From Phycisphaerales bacterium (GTDB taxonomy: Bacteria > Planctomycetota > Phycisphaerae > Phycisphaerales > UBA1924): 50,259 bases of DNA. This document shows, piece after piece, positions 34,548-42,399 of this stretch (its first letter is position 1; the number at the start of each line of letters is the position of its first letter). Location: NCBI GenBank assembly GCA_017642965.1, contig JAEPOJ010000010.1, positions 52,066 through 102,324 on the forward strand, in the 5' to 3' direction. The notes under the pieces are model-generated. The model had not been told where the DNA came from and did not search any database. It saw only the letters and a list, made by a program, of their open reading frames with translations. Made by a program: the position numbers and the translations under genes.

Positions 34548-34634
34548 GCCCAGGTGGCGGAATTGGTAGACGCGCCACCTTGAGGTGGTGGTTCTCATTA
34601 TACGAGAGTGGAGGTTCGAGTCCTCTCCTGGGCA
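34548..34634 (+). tRNA. tRNA-Leu(GAG)
   Basis: 87-base type II tRNA. Acceptor GCCCAGG (34548-34554) pairs with CCTGGGC (34627-34633), discriminator A (34634). Anticodon stem-loop CCACC-TTGAGGT-GGTGG gives anticodon GAG (leucine codons CUC and CUU). Long variable arm TTCTC...GAGAG and T-arm with TTCGAGT are present. The 3' CCA is not encoded. Single-gene unit with its own promoter and terminator. Confidence 0.95.
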
Positions 34635-34640
34635 TTGTTG

Positions 34641-34666
34641 AGCGGCGTCGCATGACGCCGCTTTTT
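34641..34666 (+). terminator. Rho-independent terminator of tRNA-Leu
   Basis: Perfect nine-pair stem AGCGGCGTC (34641-34649) and GACGCCGCT (34654-34662), loop GCAT, followed by T residues. It separates the tRNA from the chemotaxis operon. Confidence 0.9.
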
Positions 34667-34753
34667 CATGCGCCGATCGCCTCGAATCCTAGCCAGAATC
34701 CCCTATTCAGGCCTGAAACAACGACGAGTCTGTCCGCATTCTCCACGCACGAT

Positions 34754-34780
34754 TAAGCGCTGGAACAGAAAGACCGATCG
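34754..34780 (+). promoter_or_regulatory. Candidate sigma28 (FliA)-type promoter of the che operon
   Basis: TAAGCGCT (34754-34761), exactly 11 bases, then ACCGATCG (34773-34780). The FliA consensus is TAAAGTTT-N11-GCCGATAA: spacing is exact, TAA and CCGAT match, the rest is degenerate. It lies 40 bases before the cheB GTG. Confidence 0.35.
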
Positions 34781-34819
34781 AAACTGGGTTCAGATTGAGC
34801 AGCCCCAGTGAGGTGAACC

Positions 34820-35941
34820 GTGCGCGTACTCGTCGTCGATGACTCAGCTTTTATGCGGAAGATCATTTCCGAGATGATCAACAACGAACCCGGGTTCGAG
34901 GTCGTTGGTGTCGCGCGCGACGGCGAGGACGGTGTCACCAAGGCAATCGATCTCAAGCCAGACCTCATCACGCTCGACATCGAGATGCCCCGTAAAGATG
35001 GCATCAGCGCTCTGCGAGAGATCAAGCTCCGTTGCAGGGCATTCGCGCCGATGGTGCTCATGTGCTCATCGCTGACCGTCGCGGGCTCGAACGAGACCTT
35101 CAAAGCGCTCCGCATCGGGGCCGCAGACTTCATCGCGAAGGACCCCGCCGTCGTCGGCAAGCACGACGCCGGCTTCCGCGCCGAACTCATCGGCAAGCTC
35201 CAGGCACTGAGCCAGCAACGACGCACCACGCCCCAGGGCATCGCCAGCGAAGAGGCGGAGCAGCAGAACACAAGCATCTCTGAGCGGAAAAAGAAATCGA
35301 TCAACCTTGGTCGTGTCAAGGCGATCGCGGTCGGCTCATCGACCGGCGGGCCGCCTGTGCTCGAGGAGATATTCTCGTTCGTGCCCGGCGGCATGACCGT
35401 GCCGATCATCGTCGCGCAGCACATGCCTGAGCTTTTCACACGGAGTCTGGCCGCACGCCTGGATCAGCAGAGCGCGTGCACCACAACGGTGGCTGAGAAC
35501 GGCACCATCCTCAGCAACCCGGGGATCTACATCGCCCTCGGCGGCTCTCACCTCCGCCCGACAAAGGTCGCCGGCGGGAAGATTGTTTCGCGACTGGTCG
35601 AGTCCATTGACGGCGCGATCTACCGGCCATCGGTCGACGAGCTCTTTACCGCGAGCGCAGATATCTGGGGCGATGGGCTCCTCGCCATTCAGCTCACCGG
35701 CATGGGCGCTGACGGCGCGAAGGGCGCCAAGCACGTCAAGGACCGAGGCGGCCAGGTCATCACACAGCTCGGCAAGACCTGCGTTGTCAACGGCATGCCC
35801 AAGGCGGTGCTGGACGCGGGCGCCTCGGACGCTGAACTCTCACCGAGAGATATCCAGTCACTGCTCAAGGAGCTCGGTGCGACGGGCAATGCAGCTATAG
35901 GACCCAACCCACCCACGACTGGGCATCTTCGCAGTGCCTGA
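34820..35941 (+). CDS. cheB: Protein-glutamate methylesterase CheB
   Basis: 373 residues. GTG start at 34820 with GAGGTG four bases upstream. Receiver domain: VVDDSAFMR, phospho-acceptor Asp53 (LDIEMP). After a charged linker (about 132-163) comes the methylesterase: GSSTGGPP with nucleophile Ser174, AQHMP with His201, and TGMGADGA with Asp298. It removes methyl groups from chemoreceptors and can deamidate them; phosphorylation by CheA activates it. First gene of cheB-W-R-A-X-Y, an unusual lead position. The C-terminus extends about 30 residues past the usual end. Confidence 0.95.
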   Translation: MRVLVVDDSAFMRKIISEMINNEPGFEVVGVARDGEDGVTKAIDLKPDLITLDIEMPRKDGISALREIKLRCRAFAPMVLMCSSLTVAGSNETFKALRIGAADFIAKDPAVVGKHDAGFRAELIGKLQALSQQRRTTPQGIASEEAEQQNTSISERKKKSINLGRVKAIAVGSSTGGPPVLEEIFSFVPGGMTVPIIVAQHMPELFTRSLAARLDQQSACTTTVAENGTILSNPGIYIALGGSHLRPTKVAGGKIVSRLVESIDGAIYRPSVDELFTASADIWGDGLLAIQLTGMGADGAKGAKHVKDRGGQVITQLGKTCVVNGMPKAVLDAGASDAELSPRDIQSLLKELGATGNAAIGPNPPTTGHLRSA

Positions 35942-36028
35942 ACCCATTTCTTCAACCACGCTTCAACCGCAACGCGCACCGCTCGATACCCCGAACGCCC
36001 CACACGATTGACCCGCAGGAACAGCACC

Positions 36029-36538
36029 ATGAACAAGCCCGCCAACGCAACCGCCCAAGCGCCCCAGACCCAGAACACGGAACAGCTGCAGCTCGTCAGC
36101 TTCAGCGTCGCCAACGAGCTGTTCGCCGTCGATATCCTGCGTGTTCAGGAGATCAATCGGATGATGGCGCTCACCAAGGTTCCTCAGAGCCCACCGAGCG
36201 TTGAGGGCGTGATCAACCTCCGAGGGAGGATCATCCCGGTCCTCGACCTGAGGGTCCAGTTCGGTTTCCAGAAGCAGGAAGCCACCGAGCAGACACGCAT
36301 CATCGTCATCGAAGTTTCGGGCAACACCCTCGGGTTCATCGTCGACTCTGTCCGCGAGGTTATGCGCATCTCGTCGAGCATCGTAGATCCTGCGCCGCAG
36401 GTCGGGACATCGATCGATTCGAGTTACGTCTCCGGCGTTGCGAAGCTCGAGGACCAGCTGCTGATCATGCTCGAGCTCGAGAACCTGCTCAGCCCCGAAT
36501 CGCTCAACTCCATCACCAGCATGAAGGCCGCGGCTTGA
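36029..36538 (+). CDS. cheW: Chemotaxis coupling protein CheW
   Basis: 169 residues from the ATG at 36029, with AGGAA (36017-36021) seven bases upstream. CheW-type SH3-like fold: LQLVSFSVANELFAVDILRV, IPQ-like motif KVPQSPPSVEGVINLRGRII, PVLDLRVQFG, and ISSSIVDPAPQVGTSIDSSY. It links CheA to chemoreceptors at the inner membrane. About 25 low-complexity residues precede the domain. An 87-base gap after cheB, then cheR 29 bases downstream. Confidence 0.94.
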   Translation: MNKPANATAQAPQTQNTEQLQLVSFSVANELFAVDILRVQEINRMMALTKVPQSPPSVEGVINLRGRIIPVLDLRVQFGFQKQEATEQTRIIVIEVSGNTLGFIVDSVREVMRISSSIVDPAPQVGTSIDSSYVSGVAKLEDQLLIMLELENLLSPESLNSITSMKAAA

Positions 36539-36567
36539 AACAGCCAGCGACCCAGGAGAAACCGGCG

Positions 36568-37443
36568 ATGTCGAGTGTGAGTACCCGGATCACGATGACC
36601 CCGCAGCAGTTCGCGAAGATGTCCAAGATCATCTACGACCGCTCGGGCATCCACTTCCCGGAGAACAAGAAGTACGTGATCGAATCACGCCTCTCGCATC
36701 GCCTCGTCGAGCTGGAGATGGACAACTTCGATCAGTACATCACCTACCTCACCATGGGACCGTACCAGATGGACGAGTTTCAGGAGATGTTCAACCGCGT
36801 CACCATCAACGAGACGAGCTTCTTTCGAAACGAGGCGCAGCTCGACGTGTTTGAGAAGGCCATCCTCCCGGAGCTGCTCAAGGCCAGATCGGGCACCAAA
36901 CGGCTGCGAATCTGGTCCGCGGCGTGCTCGAGCGGGGAAGAGCCCTTCACGCTCGCGATGCTGATCCACCGATCGCTCGGCGTGCGTCTTAGCGACTGGC
37001 ACATCGAGATCCTGGGCACTGATATCTCAGAGAAAGCGCTGAGCGTCGCTCAGCAAGGCATCTACTCGAACTACGCGATCCGCAGCACGCCCAAGCTCAT
37101 GCTCGACCGCTACTTCAAGGCCGACGGGCACACCCATGTCCTCAGCGATGACATCCGGACGATGGTCAGCTTTGAGCGCCACAACCTCAAGGACACCATC
37201 GCGGCCAGCCGCCACGGGACGTGGGACGTGATCTTCTGCCGCAACGTACTCATCTACTTTGATGATCCGATGAAAAAGAACGTCGTCTCGATGTTCGAGA
37301 AGCAGCTCGCCCACGACGGGACGCTGTTCATCGGGCACTCAGAACGCATATCCAGCTTGACGAATGACTTCACGCAGCTCGAGATCCCTCAGGGGTTCTG
37401 CTACCAGAAGTGCGAGTTCATCGAGTCAAAGACCGGGAGCTAA
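36568..37443 (+). CDS. cheR: Chemoreceptor methyltransferase CheR
   Basis: 291 residues from the ATG at 36568, which has AGGAG nine bases upstream; a TTG at 36535 overlapping the cheW stop is a weaker start. N-terminal helical domain (FAKMSKIIYDRSGIHFPENK), then VTINETSFFRN (the NETxFFR block), RLRIWSAACSSGEEPFTLAM (S-adenosylmethionine site with SxGEEPY-like motif), LGTDISEKAL and FCRNVLIYF. It methylates receptor glutamates using SAM, opposing CheB. The stop is two bases before the cheA start. Confidence 0.95.
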   Translation: MSSVSTRITMTPQQFAKMSKIIYDRSGIHFPENKKYVIESRLSHRLVELEMDNFDQYITYLTMGPYQMDEFQEMFNRVTINETSFFRNEAQLDVFEKAILPELLKARSGTKRLRIWSAACSSGEEPFTLAMLIHRSLGVRLSDWHIEILGTDISEKALSVAQQGIYSNYAIRSTPKLMLDRYFKADGHTHVLSDDIRTMVSFERHNLKDTIAASRHGTWDVIFCRNVLIYFDDPMKKNVVSMFEKQLAHDGTLFIGHSERISSLTNDFTQLEIPQGFCYQKCEFIESKTGS

Positions 37444-37445
37444 CT

Positions 37446-39737
37446 ATGTCTATCCATGATTTCGACCCAGACATCCTGCAGGACTTCCTCACAGAATCCG
37501 GCGAACTCCTCGATGAACTCGAGGGGGACCTCGTGGATCTCGAAGCAACACCTCAGGACCCTGAGCTGCTCAACCAGATCTTCCGCGCGCTGCACACCAT
37601 CAAGGGCAGCGCATCGTTCCTCGCGCTGACCAACCTTGTCGCGATCGCACACTGCTCGGAGAGCGCCCTGAACGAGGCCCGCAACGGCAACCTCATCATC
37701 GGGAAGTCCGAGATGGACCTGCTCCTCGCGGCGATCGATGTGCTCAAGATCCAGTTCGAAGAGCTCAGCTCGGGCACGACAGACCTGACCGCCGCCGACC
37801 CCGCGCTGATCGAGAAGCTCACGGTGCTTGGCGAGGGCGGAACACCAGAGGACTCGACGGGAGCCGAAGCCGCTGACTCCGAGGAAAAGGGCACCAACGA
37901 GCCCGTTGTCGCGAGCGACGGGAGCACCCGCGTCACGATCGAGATGGACCCGGCCAAGCTGGACCTGATCGAGCATATGGCAAGCGACATCAAGAGCACC
38001 CTGGAGCAGGCGTGCGTGCGTCTGCACGAGATGAAGTCGCCAGAAACACGCCCGACAGCGTGCAACAACCTCGAGGACCTGTTCGAGGATATCGTCAAGA
38101 CCATCGATTTCTTCGAGGTCGAGCCGGTCATGCGGATCGCGACCATCCTCGACAACTCGATTGATAGCATCCCGAGCCTCAGCGAGGCGCAGATCGCCCA
38201 GCTCACACCGCGTCTGCTGGCCCTGTGCGAGCTCATCGGGGTTCAGACCGAGGAGCTGACCAACGGCGTGCTCGTAACGTGGGATATCGATACGCTCGCG
38301 GAGCGAGTCGCACGCCTCACGGATGGCGAGGACCTCAGCGAGGGCGCCCTTCCTGAGAACGCCGGAGCACATGAAGCGCTCCACGTGGACGGCATCCCCT
38401 TCGGCCAGGACGCCGAGAACGCTCAGACCAGCGGGACGCAGGATACCGCGAGCGTTCCTGCGGACACAAACGTCGCCTCGACGCCCGACACCGTCGCCAG
38501 CAACGCACGCCGAGCCGGTCCTGCGGCGATCGAACAAACGATCCGTGTCGAGGTCTCCCGACTGGAATCGCTGATGAACCTCGTCGGGGAGCTCGTCCTG
38601 CAGAAAAACCGCATCGGCGCCATGTCCGAGGACATCGCGAGGACCATGATCGAGCCCGACCTGGTCGAACAGATGGGCGTGACCGCAAGCACCCTCGACC
38701 GCGTGACGGGCGACATCCAGCTCGCGGTCATGCGTACCCGCATGCAGCCGCTCGACAAGCTGTTCGGCAAGTACCCCCGCCTGATCCGCGATCTGGCGAC
38801 CAAGACAGAGAAGCAGATCAACCTCGAGATCATCGGTGGCGACACCGAGGTCGACAAGTCTGTCATCGAGGAGCTCGGTGACCCGCTGGTCCACCTGCTC
38901 CGCAACTCGGCCGACCACGGGATCGAATCCCCCTCCGACCGTGCCGCGAAGGGCAAGGATGAGCTGGGGACCATCAAGCTCGTCGCCGGCCACGAGGGAT
39001 CACACGTCTGCGTGCAGATCATCGACGACGGCAAGGGGCTCGACCGCAGCGTCATCGGCGCCAAGGCGGTCGAGAAGGGGCTGGTCTCGCAGGAGCAGCT
39101 CGCCACCCTGAGTGATGAAGAGGTCTTCCGTTTCATCCTCGAGCCCGGCTTTTCCACCGCTGCCGAGGTCTCAGACCTTTCTGGTCGCGGCGTGGGCATG
39201 GACGTTGTCCGCACCAACATCGAATCCAAGCTCAAGGGCGGGATCTCGATCGAGTCCGTCAAGGGCGAGGGCACCACGATCAACATCACCATCCCGCTGA
39301 CCGTCGCCATCATGCCGGCGATGATGGTCGCCGTCTCCGACGAAGTCTTCGCCATCCCGCTGACCAACATCACGGAGATCGTGAACCCGACCCCGGACAT
39401 GCTCTCCAAGCTGGGTGACGAGCCGGTGATCCACCTGCGTGGCTCGGTCTACCCGCTGATCAGCTCGCAGGACGTGTTCGATGTGCCCGAGTACGCCCGC
39501 CAGGAAGAGCCGTTCGTGGTCGTCATCGGGTTCAATCAGAAAATCATCGGGCTGCGCGTGACACGCGTCATCGGGCAGCAGGAAATCGTGATCAAGCCAC
39601 TCGACGGGGTGAAACGCGATGGGCCGATCTCAGGCGCAACCGTCCGCAACGACGGGGGCGTGAGCCTGATTATGGACATCGCCGAACTCATGCGGGTATC
39701 AAGAAACCACCGCGCGGCCGTCGCCTCACACAGCTAA
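37446..39737 (+). CDS. cheA: Chemotaxis histidine kinase CheA
   Basis: 763 residues from the ATG at 37446. P1 Hpt domain with phospho-acceptor His50 in FRALHTIKGSASFL. Residues about 163-290 form a four-helix bundle-like segment without a histidine at the Hpt position, where P2 would normally be. Linker rich in Asp, Ala and Thr (293-360). P3 dimerisation helices (TIRVEVSRLESLMNLVGELV, 365-384), P4 kinase with N box LVHLLRNSADHG (481-492), IDDGKGLDR, and LSGRGVGMDVVRTNI, then P5 CheW-like domain to the end. It phosphorylates CheY and CheB in response to receptor state. Confidence 0.95.
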   Translation: MSIHDFDPDILQDFLTESGELLDELEGDLVDLEATPQDPELLNQIFRALHTIKGSASFLALTNLVAIAHCSESALNEARNGNLIIGKSEMDLLLAAIDVLKIQFEELSSGTTDLTAADPALIEKLTVLGEGGTPEDSTGAEAADSEEKGTNEPVVASDGSTRVTIEMDPAKLDLIEHMASDIKSTLEQACVRLHEMKSPETRPTACNNLEDLFEDIVKTIDFFEVEPVMRIATILDNSIDSIPSLSEAQIAQLTPRLLALCELIGVQTEELTNGVLVTWDIDTLAERVARLTDGEDLSEGALPENAGAHEALHVDGIPFGQDAENAQTSGTQDTASVPADTNVASTPDTVASNARRAGPAAIEQTIRVEVSRLESLMNLVGELVLQKNRIGAMSEDIARTMIEPDLVEQMGVTASTLDRVTGDIQLAVMRTRMQPLDKLFGKYPRLIRDLATKTEKQINLEIIGGDTEVDKSVIEELGDPLVHLLRNSADHGIESPSDRAAKGKDELGTIKLVAGHEGSHVCVQIIDDGKGLDRSVIGAKAVEKGLVSQEQLATLSDEEVFRFILEPGFSTAAEVSDLSGRGVGMDVVRTNIESKLKGGISIESVKGEGTTINITIPLTVAIMPAMMVAVSDEVFAIPLTNITEIVNPTPDMLSKLGDEPVIHLRGSVYPLISSQDVFDVPEYARQEEPFVVVIGFNQKIIGLRVTRVIGQQEIVIKPLDGVKRDGPISGATVRNDGGVSLIMDIAELMRVSRNHRAAVASHS

Positions 39738-39764
39738 CTACGCAACTCGCAAGGAGCCACCACC

Positions 39765-40259
39765 ATGGATGCCAGCTATATCACACCATTCATGACATCG
39801 ATCCAGAACGTATTCTCGACGATGTTCCAGCTCCCCGTCGATATCGGGGAACCCAGCATCAAAACAGACAACACCGCCACACACGACGTATCCGGGATCA
39901 TCGGCGTCTCGGGTGAGATGCTCGGCACGATCGTGCTGAGCATGCCCAAGGACGCCGCGCTCTCCATCGTCACGCTCTTCACCGGCATGGAGATGGAAGC
40001 CGACAGCGAGGATTTCGTCGACGCCGTTGGCGAGCTGGTGAACATGATCTCCGGCAACGCGAAGGCCGAGTTCCAACGCAAGGGCGTTTCGATCTCGTGC
40101 CCGTCCGTCGTCACCGGTGAGAACCACAGGGTCTCAACCCCATCAGGCACCGCGTGCGTCAAAATCCCCTGCAGCACCGACTGCGGCGAAGTCGTCCTCG
40201 AGATCGCCCTCCGCGAAGCCACCGCAGAGGACAAGGAACCCCAGACACGAGCCGCCTGA
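39765..40259 (+). CDS. cheX: CheX-like CheY-P phosphatase
   Basis: 164 residues; AAGGAG sits nine bases before the ATG. The CheX/CheC phosphatase motif E-x2-N is present as ELVNMISGNAK (Glu90, Asn93), the residues that position water and magnesium for CheY-P hydrolysis in Thermotoga CheX. GTIVLSMPKDAALSIVTLFTG is the typical preceding strand-helix. One phosphatase motif, as in CheX, not two as in CheC. Between cheA and cheY, it probably supplies signal termination in place of CheZ. Confidence 0.9.
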   Translation: MDASYITPFMTSIQNVFSTMFQLPVDIGEPSIKTDNTATHDVSGIIGVSGEMLGTIVLSMPKDAALSIVTLFTGMEMEADSEDFVDAVGELVNMISGNAKAEFQRKGVSISCPSVVTGENHRVSTPSGTACVKIPCSTDCGEVVLEIALREATAEDKEPQTRAA

Positions 40260-40295
40260 GCACCGCGGTACAGATAGAACAACAGGAGTTACATC

Positions 40296-40664
40296 ATGCG
40301 AATCCTTCTGATCGATGACTCGAAGACCATGCGAAACATCCAGAAATCCGTGCTCAAGCAGCTCGGACACACGGACATCGAAGAGGCCTGCGACGGCCAG
40401 GATGCCCTGAACAAGGTCCCCGAGTTCAAGCCCGAGCTCTGCCTCGTGGACTGGAATATGCCCAACATGGACGGCCTGACCTTCGTCAAGACCTTCCGTG
40501 AGACGGACAAGACAACCCCGCTGATCATGGTGACGACCGAAGCCGAGAAGTCACGCGTGATCGAGGCGATCAAGGCCGGCGTCAACAACTACGTCGTCAA
40601 GCCCTTCACGCCCGACCTGCTCAGCGAGCGGATCACCGAGACGATCGCCAAGTGCGCGGCCTGA
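40296..40664 (+). CDS. cheY: Chemotaxis response regulator CheY
   Basis: 122 residues, single receiver domain. AGGAG lies upstream of the ATG at 40296. Acidic pocket IDDS (6-9), phospho-acceptor Asp52 in LVDWNMPNMDG, Thr80/Thr81 in MVTTEAEKS, and Lys102 in VVKPFTP. CheY-P binds the flagellar switch. Last gene of the operon. Confidence 0.93.
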   Translation: MRILLIDDSKTMRNIQKSVLKQLGHTDIEEACDGQDALNKVPEFKPELCLVDWNMPNMDGLTFVKTFRETDKTTPLIMVTTEAEKSRVIEAIKAGVNNYVVKPFTPDLLSERITETIAKCAA

Positions 40665-40724
40665 CCCCGCTCGCCCGCTCCGCCGGGCTGTGGTGAGGGA
40701 GAGGCGAGACCAGCGTCAGATCAC

Positions 40725-40760
40725 CGGCACGCTCACGCACCCCGTGTGAGCGTGCCGTTC
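40725..40760 (+). terminator. Probable terminator of the che operon
   Basis: Perfect 12-pair stem CGGCACGCTCAC (40725-40736) and GTGAGCGTGCCG (40746-40757), nine-base loop, followed only by TTC. The stem is strong but the T tract is weak. Confidence 0.6.
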
Positions 40761-40806
40761 TGCGCACATGCCAGCAACTCAAGGAACCGGAGCCGCTGCC
40801 CCGCGG

Positions 40807-40812
40807 TATACT
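40807..40812 (+). promoter_or_regulatory. Probable -10 element of the CX4CH-protein gene
   Basis: TATACT, 12 bases before the ATG at 40825 and after the che terminator hairpin. It favours the 40825 start over the ATG at 40768. Confidence 0.45.
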
Positions 40813-40824
40813 CCTGTGCGCACC

Positions 40825-42225
40825 ATGCCCCGCCCATCCACACAGAACCCGACCCGCCGCATCTCACCCTCCGCGCTCACCGGCGTGTGCACCATCGCCG
40901 CGCTGATCGTGTGCGGCAGCGTGGGCAGCATCTTGCTCTCACAGCAAGCCCCGAACCAATCGGCGTCACTGAGCACGATCAGCTGGATCGTTGCGGAACC
41001 GGAAACGACTGATCCTGGTGCCAGCGGCGAACCTGACAAAAACGAAGGCATCCGCGAGTGTGTCATCACGCTCCAATCCGGACGGACGATCACGGGCGAG
41101 CTGATCCGAGAAGACTCACGTGAAGTCGTGATCGGCATCAACGGCATCGAGACCACGTTCCTACGCAAGAACGTCTCGAATGTGGTCATCCTCCCCCCGG
41201 TCCCCGAACGCTACAAGCAACTCCGCGCCAGTGTAGACGATGGGGACATCGATGCCCGCCTCGCGCTCGTGGAATGGCTCCGGGCACGCCGCGCATACTC
41301 GCTGGCGATCACTGAACTCGAATCCATCCTGCTCCTCGAACCGAAGAACCCGCGTGCCCGCCTCCTGCACACGTGGCTCAAGGAGTACGACAAGCTCGCA
41401 GAGCAGCGCGAAGATGATGGGGATGAAGAATCCCAAAACCCCGATCAGGACAACGAAGAGCTTCAGGGCACGCCTGAGAAGCCCGAAGAACCGCAGTATC
41501 AGATCAGGCGCAACGCCCGTCCGTTGCTAACTCCAGAGCAGATCAACCTGATGAAGGTCTATGAGATCGATCTCCGCGACCCGCCCAAGATGCGGATCTC
41601 GGACGACACCATGCTCAAGCTGATGCGGGAGTTCCCTGACCGGTTCAGCCCGAACGAAAACGAGCGGGCCAGGGTGCTGGACCTGCCCAATGTCGAAAAG
41701 CTCAAGCTGATTTTCTCGCTGCGAGCCCGCGACCTGTACAACGAGATCGAAGTGCTGGAGAACCCCCAATCACTCGATCGATTCAAGGACGCGGTCCACG
41801 CAGGCAGGGGCTGGCTCATGAACGCGTGCGCCACAACACGATGCCACGGCGGGGTGGACGCGGGCTCGTTCCGTCTCGTCAACGAGAAACCAAACACCGA
41901 TGAGACCGCCTTCACCAACCTGTACATCATCGAGAACACCAAGCTCGCGAACGGGATGCCGCTGATCGACTTTGAAAACCCGGACCGTTCTCCGCTTCTG
42001 CAGATGGGCATGATCCAGAGCACCGCCCTCATCCCGCACCCGGAGATCCCCCGCGACTACCCCGGGACGGGCTATCGCCCCGTGTTCCGAAGCACACGAG
42101 ACCGCAAGTATCAGCAGGCCGTCGACTGGATCCGATCGATGTACCAGCCCCGCCCGGAACTCGAGTTCGACTACCCGCTGAACCCCGCGAAGACCCAGCC
42201 GGAACCCGATCAGAACCAGCCATAA
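40825..42225 (+). CDS. Membrane-anchored protein with a CX4CH possible haem-binding motif
   Basis: 466 residues from the ATG at 40825; an in-frame ATG at 40768 would add 19 residues but lies upstream of the likely -10. One TM (about 18-40, GVCTIAALIVCGSVGSI), then an extracytoplasmic region: a small beta domain (ITLQSGRTITGELIREDSRE), a short helical repeat (ARLALVEWLRARRAYSLAIT), an acidic Glu/Asp/Gln linker (210-225), and a C-terminal domain with NACATTRCHGGVDAG (about 333-347). C-x4-CH is a rare variant of the c-type haem motif CxxCH, known from tetrahaem cytochromes c3. No distal Met or His ligand is obvious, so haem binding is a possibility, not a call. Confidence 0.8.
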   Translation: MPRPSTQNPTRRISPSALTGVCTIAALIVCGSVGSILLSQQAPNQSASLSTISWIVAEPETTDPGASGEPDKNEGIRECVITLQSGRTITGELIREDSREVVIGINGIETTFLRKNVSNVVILPPVPERYKQLRASVDDGDIDARLALVEWLRARRAYSLAITELESILLLEPKNPRARLLHTWLKEYDKLAEQREDDGDEESQNPDQDNEELQGTPEKPEEPQYQIRRNARPLLTPEQINLMKVYEIDLRDPPKMRISDDTMLKLMREFPDRFSPNENERARVLDLPNVEKLKLIFSLRARDLYNEIEVLENPQSLDRFKDAVHAGRGWLMNACATTRCHGGVDAGSFRLVNEKPNTDETAFTNLYIIENTKLANGMPLIDFENPDRSPLLQMGMIQSTALIPHPEIPRDYPGTGYRPVFRSTRDRKYQQAVDWIRSMYQPRPELEFDYPLNPAKTQPEPDQNQP

Positions 42226-42399
42226 TCCCCCTGCGGGGTGTGAAGCCACTGCAGGCCGAGTCTCGGTGTGCTACCATCTCACCCCGCACGGCTCCAGCGG
42301 ACCAGCACGGAACCGCCGGTGCCGTACAGGAGTATGGACTATCCCCGCCGGAGCATCTTCCGGACGGATCTCATTTCAATGCTGTAGGACACCACGAGC

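Noticed and set aside
34523..34756. Open frame across tRNA-Leu
   Set aside because: It overlaps a complete tRNA and its terminator.
37440..38993. Long open frame (517 codons) antisense to cheA
   Set aside because: Composition mirrors the codon pattern of cheA on the other strand; cheA has full domain motifs, while the antisense frame has no recognisable motif or ribosome site.
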